Assembly: GCA_965223035.1 (NCBI GenBank)
Contig: OZ244980.1
Location: forward strand, 5,146,001-5,210,000
Direction: 5' to 3'
From: CAMDPA01 sp965223035
GTDB lineage: Bacteria > Pseudomonadota > Alphaproteobacteria > Rhizobiales > Hyphomicrobiaceae
Length of the DNA stretch: 64,000 bases
The notes under the pieces were generated by a model that did no database searches, was not told where the DNA came from, and was given only the letters and a program-made list of their open reading frames with translations. Both the position numbers and the translations under genes were made by a program. Shown here in pieces: positions 52,644 through 60,331 of this stretch (position 1 is the stretch's first letter; the number at the start of each line of letters is the position of its first letter).

Positions 52644-53033
52644 ATGTCCCGCGTCAAGCGTGGTGTTACCGCGCATGCCAAACACAAAAAGGTGCTGAAG
52701 GCCGCCAAGGGCTACTACGGTCGTCGCAAGAACACGATCCGCGTTGCCAAGCAAGCGGTCGAAAAGGCGCAACAGTATGCGTATCGTGACCGCAAGCGTC
52801 GCAAACGCACGTTCCGCGCCTTGTGGATTCAACGGATCAACGCGGCGGCACGCGAGTGTGGAATGACCTACGGCGCGTTCATCCACGGCTTGAACAAGGC
52901 CGGGATCGAGGTCGATCGTAAGGTGCTGGCCGATTTGGCGGTGAAGGACGCTGCGGCGTTCAAGGCGCTGGCCTCCCAGGCCCAAGCCTCCCAGGCCCAG
53001 GCCTCCCAGGCCCAGGCAGCGGCGACCGGCTAG
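52644..53033 (+). CDS. rplT: Ribosomal protein L20 with SQAQA tail
   Basis: A 129-residue protein that binds 23S rRNA early in 50S assembly. It begins MSRVKRGVTAHAKHKKVLKA; KGYYGRRKNTIRVAKQAVEK and RDRKRRKRTFRALWIQRINA follow in the usual order. The family normally ends near residue 118. Here residues 111-125 are three SQAQA units encoded by a 15-bp tandem repeat (52974-53018), then AATG. GGAGGCGAG precedes the start, 60 bp after rpmI. Confidence 0.98.
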   Translation: MSRVKRGVTAHAKHKKVLKAAKGYYGRRKNTIRVAKQAVEKAQQYAYRDRKRRKRTFRALWIQRINAAARECGMTYGAFIHGLNKAGIEVDRKVLADLAVKDAAAFKALASQAQASQAQASQAQAAATG

Positions 53034-53307
53034 TGCGTGGTCGGGTGGCGATCGACGCAATGCCGACCCGTCTGTAACGCGTGGCTGGGGTCCAGCGAGG
53101 CGCGTGGGCCACGGAGCAGGCGATGATCGGTGCCATCATCATCAGCCGCGACGGGGCCGCAGCGATCGCAAGTCGGCTTGGCCGTCGCTCAAGCAGTGGC
53201 AGGCCGCGTGGGATTCCGCCAGCACGCGGTGTCGGCATTGATCATTGAACCGGGTGACCCGCGTGCGGGGCAGGGTTATTCAACCGTGATAATGTTGGAG
53301 ATCGGCA

Positions 53308-54381
53308 ATGGAGACGGCGGGCGATCTCAGTGCCTTGGAAGCAGAAATCCTGCAGGCGATTTCCGCGGCGGACTCGCTTGCCGCGCTCGAAGACGTGCGC
53401 ATTGCCACGCTCGGCAAAAAGGGGCGTGTGTCGGTACAGATGCACAAGATCGCCAGCCTAGCACCGGACCAACGCAAGGCGTTCGGCGCGGCGGTCAACG
53501 CGGTCAAAGCCAAGGTCGCCAGCGCCCTTGATGCCCAGAAAGCGGTGCTGGAAACGGCTGCGGTGGAGGCACGCCTCGCCACCGAACGGGCCGATGTCAG
53601 CCTGCCGGTCAGGCTTGGCCCGCTGGCGGAGGGACGCATTCATCCGGTCAGCCAGGTGTTCGACGAGGTCAGCGAAATCTTTGCGGACATGGGCTTCGCC
53701 GTCGCCGAGGGGCCGGACATCGAAAGCGACGACTTCAACTTCACCAAACTGAACATCCCGCCGGAGCACCCCGCCCGGCAAGAGCACGATACATTCTACT
53801 TGCGCCAAACCGGCGACGGCGAGCGCCTGCTGCTGCGCACCCATACGAGCCCGGTGCAGATCCGCACCATGTTGGCGCAGAAGCCGCCGATCCGGATCAT
53901 CGCGCCCGGTCGCGTTTACCGCTGCGACAGCGATCAGACCCATACGCCGATGTTCCACCAAATCGAGGCGTTGGTGATCGATCAGGAGACCCATCTTGGC
54001 CATCTAAAATGGTGTTTGGAAGAGTTCTGCAAGGCGTTCTTCGAAGTCAGCGACGTTAAAATGAGGTTTCGTGCCTCGCACTTCCCGTTCACGGAGCCCT
54101 CGATGGAAGTCGACATCGACGCGGCGGCGATCGGCAAACCGGGGCGATGGCTGGAAATCCTGGGCTCGGGCATGGTGCACCCCAGTGTGATCCGAAATTG
54201 TGGGCTTGACCCGGAGATCTATCAGGGCTTCGCCTTCGGAATGGGGCTCGATCGAATCGCCATGCTGAAGTACGGTATTCCGGATCTGCGGGACATGTTC
54301 TCGGCGGATCTGCGGTGGATGCGGCACTATGGTTTCTTGCCTTGGGACGTGCCGACCATCGCCGGGGGCATGTCATCTTAG
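53308..54381 (+). CDS. pheS: Phenylalanine-tRNA ligase alpha subunit
   Basis: A 357-residue class II synthetase subunit. An N-terminal coiled coil (about 1-90) precedes the catalytic domain: LPVRLGPLAEGRIHPVSQVF (about 100), RTHTSPVQIRTM (about 190), FRASHFPFTEPSMEVDI (about 255-271) and the motif 3 arginine in GFAFGMGLDRIAMLKYGIPD (about 310-329). It combines with PheT as an alpha2-beta2 enzyme. It lies 274 bp after rplT and is separated from pheT by an extra membrane protein gene. Confidence 0.98.
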   Translation: METAGDLSALEAEILQAISAADSLAALEDVRIATLGKKGRVSVQMHKIASLAPDQRKAFGAAVNAVKAKVASALDAQKAVLETAAVEARLATERADVSLPVRLGPLAEGRIHPVSQVFDEVSEIFADMGFAVAEGPDIESDDFNFTKLNIPPEHPARQEHDTFYLRQTGDGERLLLRTHTSPVQIRTMLAQKPPIRIIAPGRVYRCDSDQTHTPMFHQIEALVIDQETHLGHLKWCLEEFCKAFFEVSDVKMRFRASHFPFTEPSMEVDIDAAAIGKPGRWLEILGSGMVHPSVIRNCGLDPEIYQGFAFGMGLDRIAMLKYGIPDLRDMFSADLRWMRHYGFLPWDVPTIAGGMSS

Positions 54382-54403
54382 CGCCGTCATTGGCTGGCAG
54401 GGC

Positions 54404-54437
54404 AAACCGGCTGGTAAACCGGCTGGCAAACCGGTGG
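54404..54437. repeat. 12-bp direct repeat after pheS
   Basis: AAACCGGCTGGT, AAACCGGCTGGC and a diverged third copy AAACCGGTGGCG lie head to tail in the 112-bp gap between pheS and the membrane protein gene. Confidence 0.8.
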
Positions 54438-54493
54438 CGAGACTGGTCTGTCCGGTTGGGTCGCGCTGATGCGCATTGAGACGACGCGACGTT

Positions 54494-55057
54494 ATGATCT
54501 CAGGATTCAGCCTTTCGGTCCTGTTTGCGCTGGTCACCGCAGGCGTGATGGTCAGCTTCGTTGCGTTCGTGCTGTTGGCGCATGATCGCAATCACGAAAA
54601 GTTCGAAGAGTGGGTGGATTTTTCGTTCTCCAGCGACAGCCTGCGCCGCGCCCTGGGATACTACCGATTGATCGCCGTCTCGATGTTGTTCACTTACGTG
54701 CTGTTCACATTGAGCCTGGTTTGGCTGCAAGCAGATGGCTACCACATCTTCTACTATGAGGGCGTGCCGGTCATCGCGACACCGATCGGCGTAGCGATGT
54801 TCTCGCTGGACCTGGTTCTGCGGGGCGGCTTTTTCGACTTCATGCAGCACTTCGACCTTCGGCTGAGCCATGTCGAGATGAACAGGGATCTGCGCTTCTT
54901 CGTCTGGTACGCGTTCATGTTCCGCCTGTTTTACGGGCTGACAATATTCCGTATCCTGTTCTCGTTCCTATGGATCTACGGCAAGATCCGGATCAATCGC
55001 AAGGCGACGCAACGCCTGCAGCGGGGCAATTCCACCCAACTCAACCTGTTCAAGTGA
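54494..55057 (+). CDS. Unknown four-helix membrane protein between pheS and pheT
   Basis: A 187-residue protein with about four hydrophobic segments (residues about 5-28, 58-76, 92-110 and 135-160) and a basic C-terminal tail (KIRINRKATQRLQRGNSTQL). The loop after helix 1 is charged (HDRNHEKFEEWVDF). I do not recognise a family. A TTG at 54476 in the same frame is an alternative start. It lies 112 bp after pheS and 162 bp before pheT, on the same strand, so it is probably carried on the synthetase transcript. There is no sequence reason to link it to tRNA charging. Confidence 0.8.
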   Translation: MISGFSLSVLFALVTAGVMVSFVAFVLLAHDRNHEKFEEWVDFSFSSDSLRRALGYYRLIAVSMLFTYVLFTLSLVWLQADGYHIFYYEGVPVIATPIGVAMFSLDLVLRGGFFDFMQHFDLRLSHVEMNRDLRFFVWYAFMFRLFYGLTIFRILFSFLWIYGKIRINRKATQRLQRGNSTQLNLFK

Positions 55058-55088
55058 CTTGGTCGCGACGATCCGCTGATCGCCGAGC

Positions 55089-55140
55089 GCGTTGCGGTCA
55101 GCTGGAACCATCCCGTTGCTCCGCCTAAGGTGGAAATGAT
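55089..55140 (-). repeat. Family B element, copy 13 (internally deleted, reverse)
   Basis: It contains CAGCTGGAACCATCCCG (complement of the tail) joined directly to GCTCCGCCTAAGGTGGA, so the middle 60-70 bp of the family are missing. It lies in the leader of pheT. Confidence 0.7.
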
Positions 55141-55219
55141 TGAGTGCGCCGGCCGCAGCGGCGCTGTAAACCATGTCGGCTGGATCGTCCCGCCCGCTTG
55201 CTAACCCGAGACACCGCAG

Positions 55220-57649
55220 ATGAAATTTACTTTGTCCTGGCTCAAGGATCACCTCGATACCGATGCCTCGCTCGAACAGTTGGCGACGACGCTGTCGACG
55301 ATCGGCTTGGAAGTCGAGCACGTCGAAGATCCGGCACAGAAGCTTGCGGCCTTCACGCTGGCCCGTGTGATCGAAGCCAAACCACATCCCAACGCGGATC
55401 GTCTGCGGGTTGCACAGGTGGAAATCGTGCCCGGCCAACCGCCGGTGGAGGTGGTTTGCGGCGCCCCCAATTGCCGAACCGGCATGATCGGCGTGTTCGC
55501 CCCGATCGGAACCGTTATTCCCGGTACCGGCATCACGCTGGAGAAGCGGCCGGTGCGCGGCGTCAACTCCAACGGCATGCTGTGCTCCGAGCGGGAGATG
55601 GAGATCTCGGACGACCATGTCGGTATCATCGAGCTGGATCAAGCCCACGCTGTCGACATCGGCAAGCCCTACATCGACGTGTTCGGACTGGCCGATCCCG
55701 TGTTCGAGGTCAAGCTGACACCCAATCGGCCCGACTGCACCGGGGTGCGTGGCATCGCCCGGGATCTGGCTGCAGCCGGACTGGGGACGTTGAAGCCGGT
55801 ACCACAATTGGGCGACGTCGAAGGCGACTTCGCCTCACCGATCGATATCCGTCTGGAATTCGATGAAGCGACGGCGGATGCCTGTCCGGTGTTCGCCGGG
55901 CGGTATATCAAGGGTGTCAAGAACGGTCCCTCGCCGGCGTGGATCAGCAAGCGTCTGAAGGCTGTCGGATTACGCCCGATCAGTGCGCTGGTCGACGTCA
56001 CCAACTATATCTCGCTGGACCGTGGGCGGCCGCTGCACGTCTACGATGCCGACAAACTGACAGGCGATATCCGCGCACGCCTCGGCAAAGACGGTGAATC
56101 GTTCGCCGCCTTGGACGGCAAGCACTATGACATCGATGCGGCGATGTGCGTGATCGCGGATGACGCCGGTCCGCTCGGTTTGGGCGGCATCATGGGCGGC
56201 CTGGCCTCCGGCTGCACCGAGACGACAACCAACGTGTTGATCGAGTGCGCGTACTTCGACCCGATCCGCACCGCAGCCACAGGACGTCGCACCGGCATCG
56301 TGTCGGATGCGCGCTATCGGTTCGAGCGCGGTGTCGATCCGGATTTCGTGGTGCCCGGGCTCGACCTGGCGACGGCGATGGTGCTCAAGCTGGTCGGCGG
56401 CGCACCGTCGAAAGCCAAGGTGGCTGGCACGCCGCCCCACGCCGACACGGAGATCGATTTCGAGCTGGCGCGGATCAACAAGCTGTCCGGGCTCAGCGTG
56501 GACCGGAAGCAGGCCTGCGACATCCTCACGCGACTGGGGTTTGCGGTGAGCGGCACCGGCCAGCGCGTGAAGGTCAAGGTTCCATCGTGGCGCCCCGATA
56601 TCCACGGCGCGACGGACCTGGTCGAAGAGGTGGTGCGCATCGTCGGTCTCGATCAGGTGCCGTCGACCCCGATGCCGCGACCGCGAGGCGTGGCCGGCGC
56701 GGTGTTGACCGACCGCCAGCGCAGATCGCGCCGGGCCAGACGACTGTTGGCCGCGCGCGGGTTGGTGGAAGCGGTAACCTGGTCGTTCATTCCGCATCAA
56801 CGGGCCGAATTATTCGGCGGCGGCGCGGCCGCGTTGGAGCTGGCCAATCCGATCTCCAGTGAAATGTCATCGATGCGGCCGAGCTTGTTGCCCGGCCTAT
56901 TGGCGGCGGCACAGGCCAACCACAATCGTGGGTTCATGGACCTCGGGCTATTCGAGATCGGCCAAGCCTACGCCGGGACGAAAGCCAACCAACAGCTGCA
57001 GCTCGCCAGCGGTGTCCGCGCCGGACGCTTCAAGCTGCATGCGCAGGGCCGACATTGGAGCGGATTTGCCGAGCCAGCCGACGTGTTCGACGTCAAGGCC
57101 GATGTGATGGCAACGCTCGCCGCGCTCGGAATCGACGCTTCTCGGGCCCCGATCACGACAGATGCACCGCCCTGGTTTCATCCTGGGCGATCCGGCGTGT
57201 TGCGGCTGGGACCCAAATTGGCGCTTGCCCATTTCGGCGAGATCCATCCCAACATGCTGAAGGCATTGGACATTGAAGGACCGGTGGCCGCCTTCGAAAT
57301 CTTCCTCAACGCACTGCCGGCGGAGAAGCGCAGATCGCGGGCACGCCCGGCGCTGGTCGCCGCGGATCTTTTGCCGGTGCACCGCGACTTCGCCTTCGTG
57401 CTGGCGGACGAGGTGCCCGCGGCCGATGTTATCCGAGCCGCCGGCAACGCCGACAAGGCGTTGATCACCGAGGTCACGGTGTTTGACCAGTTCCGCGGCG
57501 AGAACCTGGGCGAGGGCAAAAAGTCTCTGGCCGTCGAGGTCACGTTGCAACCGCGGGACAAGACGCTCACCGACGCGGACATCGAGGCCGTGGCCACAAA
57601 AATTGTCGCCGAGGTCAAACGGGTGACCGGCGGCGAGCTGCGCCATTAA
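55220..57649 (+). CDS. pheT: Phenylalanine-tRNA ligase beta subunit
   Basis: An 809-residue subunit with the full bacterial domain set. The opening is MKFTLSWLKDHLDTDASLEQ. A tRNA-binding (EMAP-like) domain lies at about 40-150, the B3/B4 editing domain at about 215-395 (GLRPISALVDVTNYISLDRG, DDAGPLGLGGIMGGLASGCT), B5 at about 405-475, the catalytic-like core up to about 690, and a C-terminal anticodon-binding ferredoxin-like domain at about 715-808 (LPVHRDFAFVLADEV). It edits mischarged Tyr-tRNA and binds tRNA-Phe. All domains look intact. Confidence 0.98.
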   Translation: MKFTLSWLKDHLDTDASLEQLATTLSTIGLEVEHVEDPAQKLAAFTLARVIEAKPHPNADRLRVAQVEIVPGQPPVEVVCGAPNCRTGMIGVFAPIGTVIPGTGITLEKRPVRGVNSNGMLCSEREMEISDDHVGIIELDQAHAVDIGKPYIDVFGLADPVFEVKLTPNRPDCTGVRGIARDLAAAGLGTLKPVPQLGDVEGDFASPIDIRLEFDEATADACPVFAGRYIKGVKNGPSPAWISKRLKAVGLRPISALVDVTNYISLDRGRPLHVYDADKLTGDIRARLGKDGESFAALDGKHYDIDAAMCVIADDAGPLGLGGIMGGLASGCTETTTNVLIECAYFDPIRTAATGRRTGIVSDARYRFERGVDPDFVVPGLDLATAMVLKLVGGAPSKAKVAGTPPHADTEIDFELARINKLSGLSVDRKQACDILTRLGFAVSGTGQRVKVKVPSWRPDIHGATDLVEEVVRIVGLDQVPSTPMPRPRGVAGAVLTDRQRRSRRARRLLAARGLVEAVTWSFIPHQRAELFGGGAAALELANPISSEMSSMRPSLLPGLLAAAQANHNRGFMDLGLFEIGQAYAGTKANQQLQLASGVRAGRFKLHAQGRHWSGFAEPADVFDVKADVMATLAALGIDASRAPITTDAPPWFHPGRSGVLRLGPKLALAHFGEIHPNMLKALDIEGPVAAFEIFLNALPAEKRRSRARPALVAADLLPVHRDFAFVLADEVPAADVIRAAGNADKALITEVTVFDQFRGENLGEGKKSLAVEVTLQPRDKTLTDADIEAVATKIVAEVKRVTGGELRH

Positions 57650-57664
57650 ATCAAGTCCGCCTAA

Positions 57665-57730
57665 AGCGTTTCACAGTGAGCTGGAACCATCCCGGGGCTG
57701 GCACGGCGCTTCCGCCAAGGGCAGACATGC
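57665..57730 (-). repeat. Family B element, copy 14 (short, reverse)
   Basis: AGCGTTTCACAGTGAGCTGG and AACCATCCCGGGG are the reversed tail, followed closely by CTTCCGCCAAGGGCAGACAT, the hairpin part. The middle is shortened as in copy 13. Confidence 0.65.
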
Positions 57731-57747
57731 TCTAAGGCGGGCGCGCC

Positions 57748-57843
57748 GCGTCCTCAAGCAGCCGATAGCCGATAGGACAAGCAAAGCGTCCTCAAGCAGG
57801 CGATAGCCGATAGGACAACTAAAGAGCCGATAGGACAACTAAA
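57748..57843. repeat. Nested 38-bp and 20-bp tandem repeats
   Basis: A 38-bp unit starting GCGTCCTCAAGCAG occurs twice (57748-57785, 57786-57823). Its second half, GCCGATAGGACAACTAAA-like, is repeated once more as a 20-bp unit (57824-57843). This is a clear case of slippage-type expansion within an expanded unit, in the gap between pheT and the DMT transporter gene. Confidence 0.9.
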
Positions 57844-57870
57844 GAGCCGACCCGCTTCGTCAGCCGCGGC

Positions 57871-57954
57871 TAGATCATCGCGCCTTAAATTGTAGAGCAA
57901 CTTTCTGCCTTTAATCGGGATCGTTCCGATTCCGATTAAAGGCAGGTTGCTCTA
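57871..57954. repeat. Family A composite element, copy 11
   Basis: TAGATCATCGCGCC end, linker TTAAATTG, then a unit with TAGAGCAACTTTCTG, core arms GCCTTTAATCGG / CCGATTAAAGGC and right end AGGTTGCTCTA. The right end (57936-57954) encodes the last residues and stop of the minus-strand transporter gene. Confidence 0.94.
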
Positions 57955-58853
57955 GGGTCACCCGGTCGATGCTCGCGCCACAAAATTAACAGACCCGCCG
58001 CAATCACCACCGTTGCGCCAACCAGCATGGTCACGGTGGGCACTTCGCTGAACAGAACATAGCCGAGCGCCACACCGAACAGCATGGAGACATATTGGAA
58101 CGGCGCCACCGTGGAGGTCTCGGCGTAGACATAGCTTTGTGTCACCAACAGTTGTGCCACGCCGCCCAGAACGCCGCTGGCGACGAGCATGGCCAGCGTG
58201 GCCGGATCGGGGACGGTCCAACCGAATGGAAGGGTGAACAAGGACCCCACCGAGCAGATCGCGGAAAAGTAGAACACGACAGTGGATGTCTTCTCGACCG
58301 TCACCAGCTTGCTGACTATCACCGTGCACAGCGCAATCACGACGGCGCCCGCCAACGCAAAGCCGGCACCGATCACGTCGTCGGTGGCGCCAATTTCGCC
58401 CCTGAGAAAGCCAAGCCGCGGCCAAAGGATGATCAACACACCGCATAGGCCGATCAAGATGGCGGCCCAACGGAACGATCGCACCACCTCGCCCAGCAAC
58501 AGCGCGGCAAAGATTGCCACGAACAGCGGGGTGGCAAAGTTGATGGCGATCGCATCGGGCAGCGGCAGCAGGCCGAGTGCAGCAAAATTCAAGAACATGG
58601 CGGCCAAGCCCAAGATGCCGCGCAGCGCGTGTCCCTTGAAATTCGGCGTGTAAAGGGCAGACGGCAGCTCATGGCGCCACGCCAAAAAGGCGATGATGGT
58701 CAACAGGGCGAAGAACGCCCGGAAAAAGCAGACCTGGCCAGTCGGCACGACGGCAGATGCCGCCTTTACACAAACGGACATCAGCGTGAAGGTGAACACG
58801 GACGCGATCTTGTAGGAAATACCAAGTCCGGGATTAGCCCCGCCCGGCCTCAC
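57936..58853 (-). CDS. EamA/DMT-family transporter
   Basis: A 305-residue inner-membrane protein with ten hydrophobic segments in two EamA repeats (about 15-135 and 155-290), for example GLAAMFLNFAALGLLPLPDA and VLGGVAQLLVTQSYVYAETS. The closest general type is the RhaT/YdcZ-like exporter of metabolites; the substrate is unknown. Its start overlaps the nudC stop (ATGA, 58850-58853), so the two are translationally coupled. The final residues RATCL and the TAA stop come from a family A repeat. Confidence 0.9.
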   Translation of the reverse strand: MRPGGANPGLGISYKIASVFTFTLMSVCVKAASAVVPTGQVCFFRAFFALLTIIAFLAWRHELPSALYTPNFKGHALRGILGLAAMFLNFAALGLLPLPDAIAINFATPLFVAIFAALLLGEVVRSFRWAAILIGLCGVLIILWPRLGFLRGEIGATDDVIGAGFALAGAVVIALCTVIVSKLVTVEKTSTVVFYFSAICSVGSLFTLPFGWTVPDPATLAMLVASGVLGGVAQLLVTQSYVYAETSTVAPFQYVSMLFGVALGYVLFSEVPTVTMLVGATVVIAAGLLILWREHRPGDPRATCL

Positions 58854-59794
58854 CAGCTTTGCTCCAAGAAGCTTGTGATGAGCGCCCGCGCAATCGCCTG
58901 CCGTCCGGGCCCGAACAGGCCGTCCGGATGGGTGCCGTCAAGCATGTGGCGGCACTCTCGCCGTGAGAACCAGCGGGCCTCGACCAGCTCCTGCGGATCG
59001 ATGGTCAGCTCGCTGGTCGTGGCTTCAGCCATGCAGCCGATCATCAGCGAATGCGGAAACGGCCATGGCTGGGCGGAGTGAAACCGCACCGCATCGATCT
59101 CGATCCCAGCTTCCTCAAACACCTCCCGGCGCACAGCATCCTCGATGTCCTCGCCCGGCTCGATGAACCCGGCCAAAGTCGAAAACATCTTCTCGGCGAA
59201 CCGCGGCGAACGCCCGAGCAGACAGCCGCTGCGGTCAGGGTGCTCCACCAGCATGATCACCACGGGATCGGTGCGGGGAAACTGTTGATTGCCACAGGCC
59301 CAGCATTTGCGCCGCCAACCGCCATCTTTGAAGCGCATCACCGCGCCGCACTTGCCACAGCAGCGGGCCGCATCGTGCCAATGGGCCAGGGCCTTGGCCT
59401 GCCCACACAGCGATAACTCCTCGCCCGACATCACGCCTTGCATGGCAAGCGTCCGCAGGTCGACCGCAGGTCGCATCTCGACCGCCGCCACCGGCGAGGC
59501 CCTTACGCGATGCTCGGACATCGTCACCGCGAAGTGGCCGGCGCCCGAGCGTCGATCCACCCCTAAAAACAACGGTTCGGGCCATATTAGGCCGGTACGC
59601 TCCAGCTCTGCGGCGCTGAACCAACGCAAAGCCGCCTCGGTGCGCTCGCCATTGGTGATGATCACCGGACGATGCTCGACAAGCACCAGAAAGCGCGCGT
59701 CAGAACGGGCCAGCAACCCGGCTATATAGGTTTCGTCGCCGCGTCGCTGGCTTTGTCGATCAAGTAGCGTTGTGGAGCTGAGCGTCGGCTTCAT
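58850..59794 (-). CDS. nudC: NAD(+) diphosphatase, NudC type
   Basis: A 314-residue NUDIX hydrolase that cleaves NADH to NMNH and AMP and can remove NAD caps from RNA. The zinc ribbon is formed by the cysteines in CCGKCGAVMRFKDGG and RKCWACGNQQFPRTDP (about residues 142-176). The NUDIX box is GFIEPGEDIEDAVRREVFEE followed by AGIEI (about 211-235). The NudC specificity region near the C-terminus is partly visible as WFSRREC. The N-terminal domain (1-135) is of the NUDIX-like type. It is divergent from dnaN. Confidence 0.92.
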   Translation of the reverse strand: MKPTLSSTTLLDRQSQRRGDETYIAGLLARSDARFLVLVEHRPVIITNGERTEAALRWFSAAELERTGLIWPEPLFLGVDRRSGAGHFAVTMSEHRVRASPVAAVEMRPAVDLRTLAMQGVMSGEELSLCGQAKALAHWHDAARCCGKCGAVMRFKDGGWRRKCWACGNQQFPRTDPVVIMLVEHPDRSGCLLGRSPRFAEKMFSTLAGFIEPGEDIEDAVRREVFEEAGIEIDAVRFHSAQPWPFPHSLMIGCMAEATTSELTIDPQELVEARWFSRRECRHMLDGTHPDGLFGPGRQAIARALITSFLEQSW

Positions 59795-60331
59795 TCCGGG
59801 TCCTTTAAGCGCAACACAGCACGTGACCGCGGGAACTGCAACGGCTTCGACCCAGAGTGTGGCACGATCAGCTGATGGCCAGACAGCATGATGTATGGCG
59901 CTATCGATCTCGGGTGGCGCGGGCCGACGGCTACCGCTGAAGCCGGCCTAAGCATGGCGTCGACGGCACGCGGCCGTGGGCCGGCAGCGATCGGCATGGG
60001 GCCGGTTGCAGCAGCCGCCCAACAGCATCGAGGTTGTTGGCGTCCTTCACCTGAGATGGCCGCTCCTCGCACACCGTTGACTGGTTGTTTCCGTCGACTC
60101 ACGGCGGTCCGGGGCGAGCTGTGGCCAAGTTGCCATGCCGCCGTCGACCGGCACGAGACCGTGGCCTTGCAAAATGAACCGGTAAGCCTCAAGTTGCTCA
60201 AGCGCGAATCAATCTCAGACATGCCTGCCCGTCGCGGGCCCGTCTTCGGGCTGTGGGTCGGTGTCTCCGCTCGGCCGAGTTGTGCCGGCATCGCGTCAGG
60301 CGGCAGGGAGTTTAGCTCGAAGGGCGCATCT
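59795..60331. other. 537-bp region between nudC and dnaN
   Basis: It is open in the dnaN frame but the added residues match nothing, and the beta-clamp begins at 60332. dnaA, which often precedes dnaN, is absent. I found no cluster of TTATCCACA-type DnaA boxes and no AT-rich unwinding stretch, so there is no sign of an origin. It probably carries promoters for both flanking genes. Confidence 0.5.
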
